Source of the DNA: Deltaproteobacteria bacterium
Lineage (GTDB): Bacteria; Desulfobacterota; Desulfarculia; Desulfarculales; Desulfarculaceae
Direction of reading: 5' to 3'
Assembly: GCA_021815655.1 (NCBI GenBank)
Contig: JAKAGJ010000056.1
Coordinates: 1 to 8,535, forward strand
DNA length: 8,535 bases
Below, piece after piece: positions 5,564 through 8,535 of this stretch. Both the position numbers and the translations under genes were made by a program. Each line of letters opens with the position of its first letter. Position 1 is the first letter of the stretch. Below the pieces are notes generated by a model. The model ran no database searches. It saw only the letters and a list, made by a program, of their open reading frames with translations, and was not told the origin of the DNA.

Positions 5564-5569
5564 ATTATA
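5564..5569 (-). promoter_or_regulatory. TATAAT -10 box of the receiver-AAA+ regulator gene
   Basis: The minus strand reads GATATAATATG, a perfect -10, in the only AT-rich patch of the 124-bp divergent gap. No good -35 sits 16-18 bp upstream. The predicted start is near 5557, giving a leader of about 60 nt. The same patch reads TATTAT on the plus strand (5563-5568) and might also serve the MFS gene. Confidence 0.45.
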
Positions 5570-5622
5570 TCATCTGACCGCCCCAACGCGGATGCCCATG
5601 CCCGACGGGAGGACGCCCCGCC

Positions 5623-6816
5623 ATGTCTGCCGCCGACTTCATCACCCCCAGCCGGGCGGCGGGCTTTGGCCTGGGGCCGCTGCTCTTGCTGACCAGTATC
5701 TTTTTCTTAAATTTTTGCGCCCGGCTGGTGATGGCGCCCCTGATGCCCCGGGTGGAGCAGTCCCTAAGCCTGAGCCACGCCCAGGCCGGCGGGCTGTTTC
5801 TGCTCTTGTCCCTGGGCTACTGCGCCACCCTCTTGGGCTCGGGTTTTGTCTCGGCCCGCCTCAATCACCGCGGCTCCATCATCCTCTCGGCCCTGGCCAC
5901 CGGCGTGGCCATGCTGCTCCTGTCCCTGACCGAGGGCCTGGCGGGCCTGGGCGGGGGCATCTTCCTGGTGGGCCTGGCCGCCGGGCTCTACCTGCCCTCG
6001 GGCCTGGCCACTCTCATTTCCCTGGTGCCGGCCGAGCGTTGGGGCCGCGCCCTGGCCGTGCACGAGATGGCCCCCAATCTGGGCTTCGTGGTGGCGCCGC
6101 TGTTGGCCATGGGTCTGGTGGAGGTCTTTTCCTGGCGGGGGGCCATGGCCTGTCTGGGGGCGGTGGCCCTGGCCGGCGGCCTGGGCTTCTGGCGCTGGGG
6201 CCAGGGTGGCCGCTTCGCCGGCCAGGCCCCGGACCTGACGAGCCTGCGCGCCCTGCTCAAGCTGCCGGGCTTCTGGACCTTGATGCTATGCTTCAGCCTG
6301 GGCCTGGGCGCCAGTCTGGGCATCTACAACATGCTGCCCCTGTATCTGGTCAGCGAGCGCGGCTTCAGCCCCCATCGCGCCGACCTCTTGGTTTCGGCCT
6401 CGCGCTTGAGCGGAGTGGCCATGGCCTTTGTCTCCGGCTGGGCCAGCGACCGCCTGGGGCCGCGGGGGGCCATGGCCTGGGTGCTGGGCCTATGCGGCGC
6501 CCTGACCCTGGGGCTGGGGGCGGCCCGCGAGGGCTGGCTCATCCCCCTGCTGTTTTTGCAGCCCATGGTGGCGGTGTGCTTCTTCCCGCCCGGCTTCGCG
6601 GCCTTGGCCCGCCTGGGTTCATCGTCGGTGCGACCGGTGGCCGTATCCCTGACCATGCCCCTGGCCTTCGTGCTGGGAGGCGGGATACTGCCGGCCCTTA
6701 TCGGCTTTTTGGGCCAGCGCCTGTCCTTCGGCTGGGGCATATCCCTGGCCGGGGCGCTGATGCTGCTGGGGCCGCTTTTGCTGCGGCGGCTTGATCTAGC
6801 CCCCCGCCCGGATTAG
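5623..6816 (+). CDS. Major facilitator superfamily transporter
   Basis: An inner-membrane protein of 397 residues with about 12 hydrophobic helices in two halves and a central cytoplasmic loop near 190-215, the usual size for MFS carriers. The loop signature between helices 2 and 3 is degenerate (GFVSARLNHRG, 74-84, with Ala for the usual Asp). The equivalent in the second half is well kept (GWASDRLGPRG, 272-282). The helix 4-5 region has AVHEMAPNLGFVVAPLLAMG (145-164), resembling the family's helix 5 antiporter-type signature. The ATG is supported by GGGAGGA (5607-5613), nine bases before it. The substrate cannot be told from sequence; nothing beside it is a biosynthetic gene that would hint at one. 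It is divergent from the sigma-54 regulator and converges on the M20 peptidase gene, with no clear terminator between them. Confidence 0.9.
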   Translation: MSAADFITPSRAAGFGLGPLLLLTSIFFLNFCARLVMAPLMPRVEQSLSLSHAQAGGLFLLLSLGYCATLLGSGFVSARLNHRGSIILSALATGVAMLLLSLTEGLAGLGGGIFLVGLAAGLYLPSGLATLISLVPAERWGRALAVHEMAPNLGFVVAPLLAMGLVEVFSWRGAMACLGAVALAGGLGFWRWGQGGRFAGQAPDLTSLRALLKLPGFWTLMLCFSLGLGASLGIYNMLPLYLVSERGFSPHRADLLVSASRLSGVAMAFVSGWASDRLGPRGAMAWVLGLCGALTLGLGAAREGWLIPLLFLQPMVAVCFFPPGFAALARLGSSSVRPVAVSLTMPLAFVLGGGILPALIGFLGQRLSFGWGISLAGALMLLGPLLLRRLDLAPRPD

Positions 6817-6902
6817 CGCCCGCGCGTCACCAAGGGCAGGTACAGGCTCCACGGGGAGACGGCCAAGCCGGCCCGGGCAGAGCGCCAACCGATCCGTCCA
6901 TG

Positions 6903-6918
6903 CCGGCGCGGTCGCCGG
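6903..6918. terminator. Hairpin in the convergent gap, possible end of the M20 transcript
   Basis: CCGGCG-CGGT-CGCCGG, a perfect 6-bp stem, starts two bases after the M20 stop codon. It has no T run on either strand, so it is weak as an intrinsic terminator. The rest of 6817-6902 shows nothing clear. Confidence 0.25.
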
Positions 6919-6920
6919 AC

Positions 6921-8048
6921 CTACACCCCCCGCCAGCGCCGGGCGATCTCGAAGTAAATCTCCACGGCCAGTTCGATGTTCCCCAGCAAACACCACTCGT
7001 CGGTCTGATGGGCCTGGGTGGGCTCGCCCGGCCCCAGGATCAGGGTGGGCAGGCCTCCCCAGGCGCCGTGCAGCACCCCGCCGTCGGTAAAGTAGCGGCC
7101 GCCCTGGGGAGCGGGCCGCCGGCCGGCAAGCCCCTCCAAGACGTCGTATACCTCCCGCACCCAGGGATGGCCGGGCTCGGTCCACATGCCGGGCATGCCC
7201 GAGAGCACCTCCAGGGCCGCCTCCGGCCCCAGCAGATCGGCCACCTCGGCGGTGAGCTGGCCATGGTCCTGGCCGGGCAGGGTGCGCAAATCCAGGCCCA
7301 GGCTGGCGCGGTCCGGCACCATGTTGATGCGCGTGCCGCCGCTGATGGTGCCGATGTTCAGGGAGGTGCGCCCCAGCTGGGGGTGCTCCGGGGCCGGGCG
7401 CCAGGCCTCCAGGCGGGCCACGCCCCGGGCGGCCTTGAGGATGGCGTTGTCGCCCTGCTCGGGCATGGAGCCGTGGGCCGCCTTGCCGCCATAGGTGGCT
7501 TGCAGCCACAGGGCGCCCTTGTGCCCCAAATAGGGCTGGTTGTCCGTGGGCTCGGCCACGATCAGGGCGCCGGCCCCGCCCAGCACTTGGGGTTGTCCGG
7601 CCAGCAGCCTGGAGCCACCGCAGCCGTTCTCCTCGTCGGAGCACAGGAGCAAGAGCAGGCCGCCAGGCCCCGCCGGCAGGGCCGCCAGGCGCCGGGCGGC
7701 GCTGACCATGGCCGCCAGACCGCTCTTCATGTCGCTGGAGCCCCGGCCATAGACCCGGCCATCCTCCACCTGGGCCCCATGGGGGTCGTGGGACCAGGGC
7801 GCCGCCCCCAGGGGCACGGTGTCCAGGTGGCCACACAGGCACAGGGGCGGCTCCGGCCCCTGGCCGGGCAGCCGGGCCAGCAGGTTGGGACGCCCCGGCG
7901 ACAGGTCCAGACGTTGCACGCTCCAGCCGGCCTTTTCCAGCAGGCCACCCAGGTAGAGGGCGCAGGCCTCCTCGCGCCCCGGAGGGTTGCTGCTATCCAG
8001 GCTAATGAGCCGTCTGGTCATCTCCAGGGCGCTGGGGAAAGGTTCCAT
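6921..8048 (-). CDS. M20 family zinc peptidase/deacylase (ArgE/DapE/CPG2-like)
   Basis: A cytosolic metallohydrolase of 375 residues, normal for the family, which removes acyl or amino-acid groups through an amide bond using two zinc ions. Ligands are visible in order: H74 and D76 (CGHLDTVP), D106 bridging (GRGSSDMKSG), E139 catalytic base and E140 ligand (SDEENG), E166 (AEPT) and H347 (AHQTDEW). The dimerisation lid lies at about 176-290 and includes GKAAHGSMPEQGDNAI (188-203), NIGTISGGTRINMVPD (231-246) and DLRTLPGQ. It looks fully functional. Substrate choice (acetylornithine, succinyl-diaminopimelate, dipeptide or other) cannot be made from motifs alone, and no Arg or Lys pathway gene is adjacent. 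AAAGGTGA stands seven bases before the ATG. It lies 79 bp after the SPOR gene on the same strand and is probably co-transcribed with it. Confidence 0.94.
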   Translation of the reverse strand: MEPFPSALEMTRRLISLDSSNPPGREEACALYLGGLLEKAGWSVQRLDLSPGRPNLLARLPGQGPEPPLCLCGHLDTVPLGAAPWSHDPHGAQVEDGRVYGRGSSDMKSGLAAMVSAARRLAALPAGPGGLLLLLCSDEENGCGGSRLLAGQPQVLGGAGALIVAEPTDNQPYLGHKGALWLQATYGGKAAHGSMPEQGDNAILKAARGVARLEAWRPAPEHPQLGRTSLNIGTISGGTRINMVPDRASLGLDLRTLPGQDHGQLTAEVADLLGPEAALEVLSGMPGMWTEPGHPWVREVYDVLEGLAGRRPAPQGGRYFTDGGVLHGAWGGLPTLILGPGEPTQAHQTDEWCLLGNIELAVEIYFEIARRWRGV

Positions 8049-8127
8049 GCTGGTTCACCTTTGCAATGATGCAGCCGGGCGCCAGGGCCACCACGGCGGG
8101 TTGGTCGGGGTTGTCACAATGGCATGC

Positions 8128-8535
8128 CTACCGGCTCCCGCCGGAGCCGGCCGGATCGGAGACGGCGGCCGGCGCGGAGGCGGGAGGCTCCATAAAAAAA
8201 GGCCTGACCTTGAACCGCCGCTCGATAAGTAACGCCGCCTCCTGGGCCTGGGCTTCCTGGCCATAGGGACCCACCAGCACCAGATAGCGCAGCCTGCCCT
8301 CCCCCCGCGTTTCCTGACGCACATAGGCCGGCAGACCGGCCTGTCGCAGCCGCTGGGCCAGGCGGCCGGACTGGATGGGGCCCACGTAGAGCCCGGCGTG
8401 CAGGATGTATACCCCCGGCTCGGCCTGGGGCGCCGGCGGCGGCGCTGCGGGCGGCGGCGCGGTTTCCGGGGACTTGTCCGTCCCTGGGGTTGGTGTCGCG
8501 GGGGCTGCGGCGACCGGTTCTGGCGGCGCGGCCGG
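8128..8535 (-). CDS. SPOR-domain protein, C-terminal part
   Basis: The frame is open from the right edge to a TAG at 8128 (135 residues seen), so the N-terminal part is missing. The visible start (1-40) is a Pro/Ala-rich linker, typical between a membrane anchor and a periplasmic domain. Residues about 41-117 form a SPOR domain: VYILHAGLYVGPIQSGRLAQ, then AGLPAYVRQETRGEGRLRYLVLVGPY, then EAALLIERRFKVRPFFME. SPOR domains bind glycan strands lacking stem peptides, at the division septum, so the protein is probably anchored in the inner membrane and acts in the envelope. A short Ala/Ser/Gly tail follows. The Pro/Ala linker is of low complexity. The family call rests on pattern and context; which SPOR protein (FtsN-like, DedD-like or other) cannot be said. 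Confidence 0.82.
   Translation of the reverse strand, partial: PAAPPEPVAAAPATPTPGTDKSPETAPPPAAPPPAPQAEPGVYILHAGLYVGPIQSGRLAQRLRQAGLPAYVRQETRGEGRLRYLVLVGPYGQEAQAQEAALLIERRFKVRPFFMEPPASAPAAVSDPAGSGGSR

Noticed and set aside
4449..6794. Very long plus-strand open frame (about 780 codons).
   Set aside because: It overlaps the receiver-AAA+ regulator in antisense and the MFS gene in another frame, both of which are certain genes. Composition is typical of a shadow.
6796..8069. Long open frames on both strands around the M20 gene.
   Set aside because: The M20 frame holds all metal ligands in order; the other frames are out-of-phase or antisense shadows without motifs.

Overview
The window is a GC-rich (well over 60% by eye) bacterial chromosomal segment. 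Two bacterial enhancer-binding proteins (sigma-54 activator family), a lone GAF protein and consensus-like sigma-54 promoters lie within 5.5 kb. This density, with the GC content and codon style, suggests a deltaproteobacterium (Desulfobacterota, perhaps near Desulfarculales). That placement is inference; no marker gene settles it. I see no transposase, phage gene, CRISPR array, tRNA or rRNA.

Layout from left to right. Bases 1-1203 (minus): the first 401 residues of a GAF-AAA+ regulator that runs off the left edge, with a damaged sigma-54 contact loop and Walker B motif. Bases 1204-1788: a gene-free stretch of 585 bp. It holds two near-consensus sigma-54 promoters pointing away from each other, several inverted repeats between them, and on the plus strand a promoter-to-terminator unit of about 177 nt that looks like a small RNA gene. 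Bases 1789-2124 (minus): a small secreted OB-fold-like protein. Bases 2300-3310 (minus): glyceraldehyde-3-phosphate dehydrogenase, followed by a strong hairpin. Bases 3383-3946 (minus): a stand-alone GAF protein. Bases 4092-5498 (minus): a receiver-AAA+-HTH regulator with an intact sigma-54 engine but a degenerate receiver. Bases 5623-6816 (plus): a 12-helix MFS transporter, divergent from that regulator. Bases 6921-8048 (minus): an M20 zinc peptidase/deacylase. Bases 8128-8535 (minus): the C-terminal part of a SPOR-domain protein that runs off the right edge.

How they may work together (inference). The intact regulator at 4092-5498 has its own TATAAT -10 and could drive sigma-54 promoters such as the two in the 1204-1788 gap. 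The degenerate regulator at the left edge is a poor candidate for that job and may act as a sigma-70-type regulator or antagonist. GAPDH sits between the signalling genes without an obvious functional link. The most interesting part is the 1588-1790 unit: a sigma-54 promoter, four stem-loops, two identical CTCCCC hairpin loops, a CTCCTCCTCC stretch and a terminal hairpin with a T run. It resembles a small RNA carrying anti-Shine-Dalgarno motifs.
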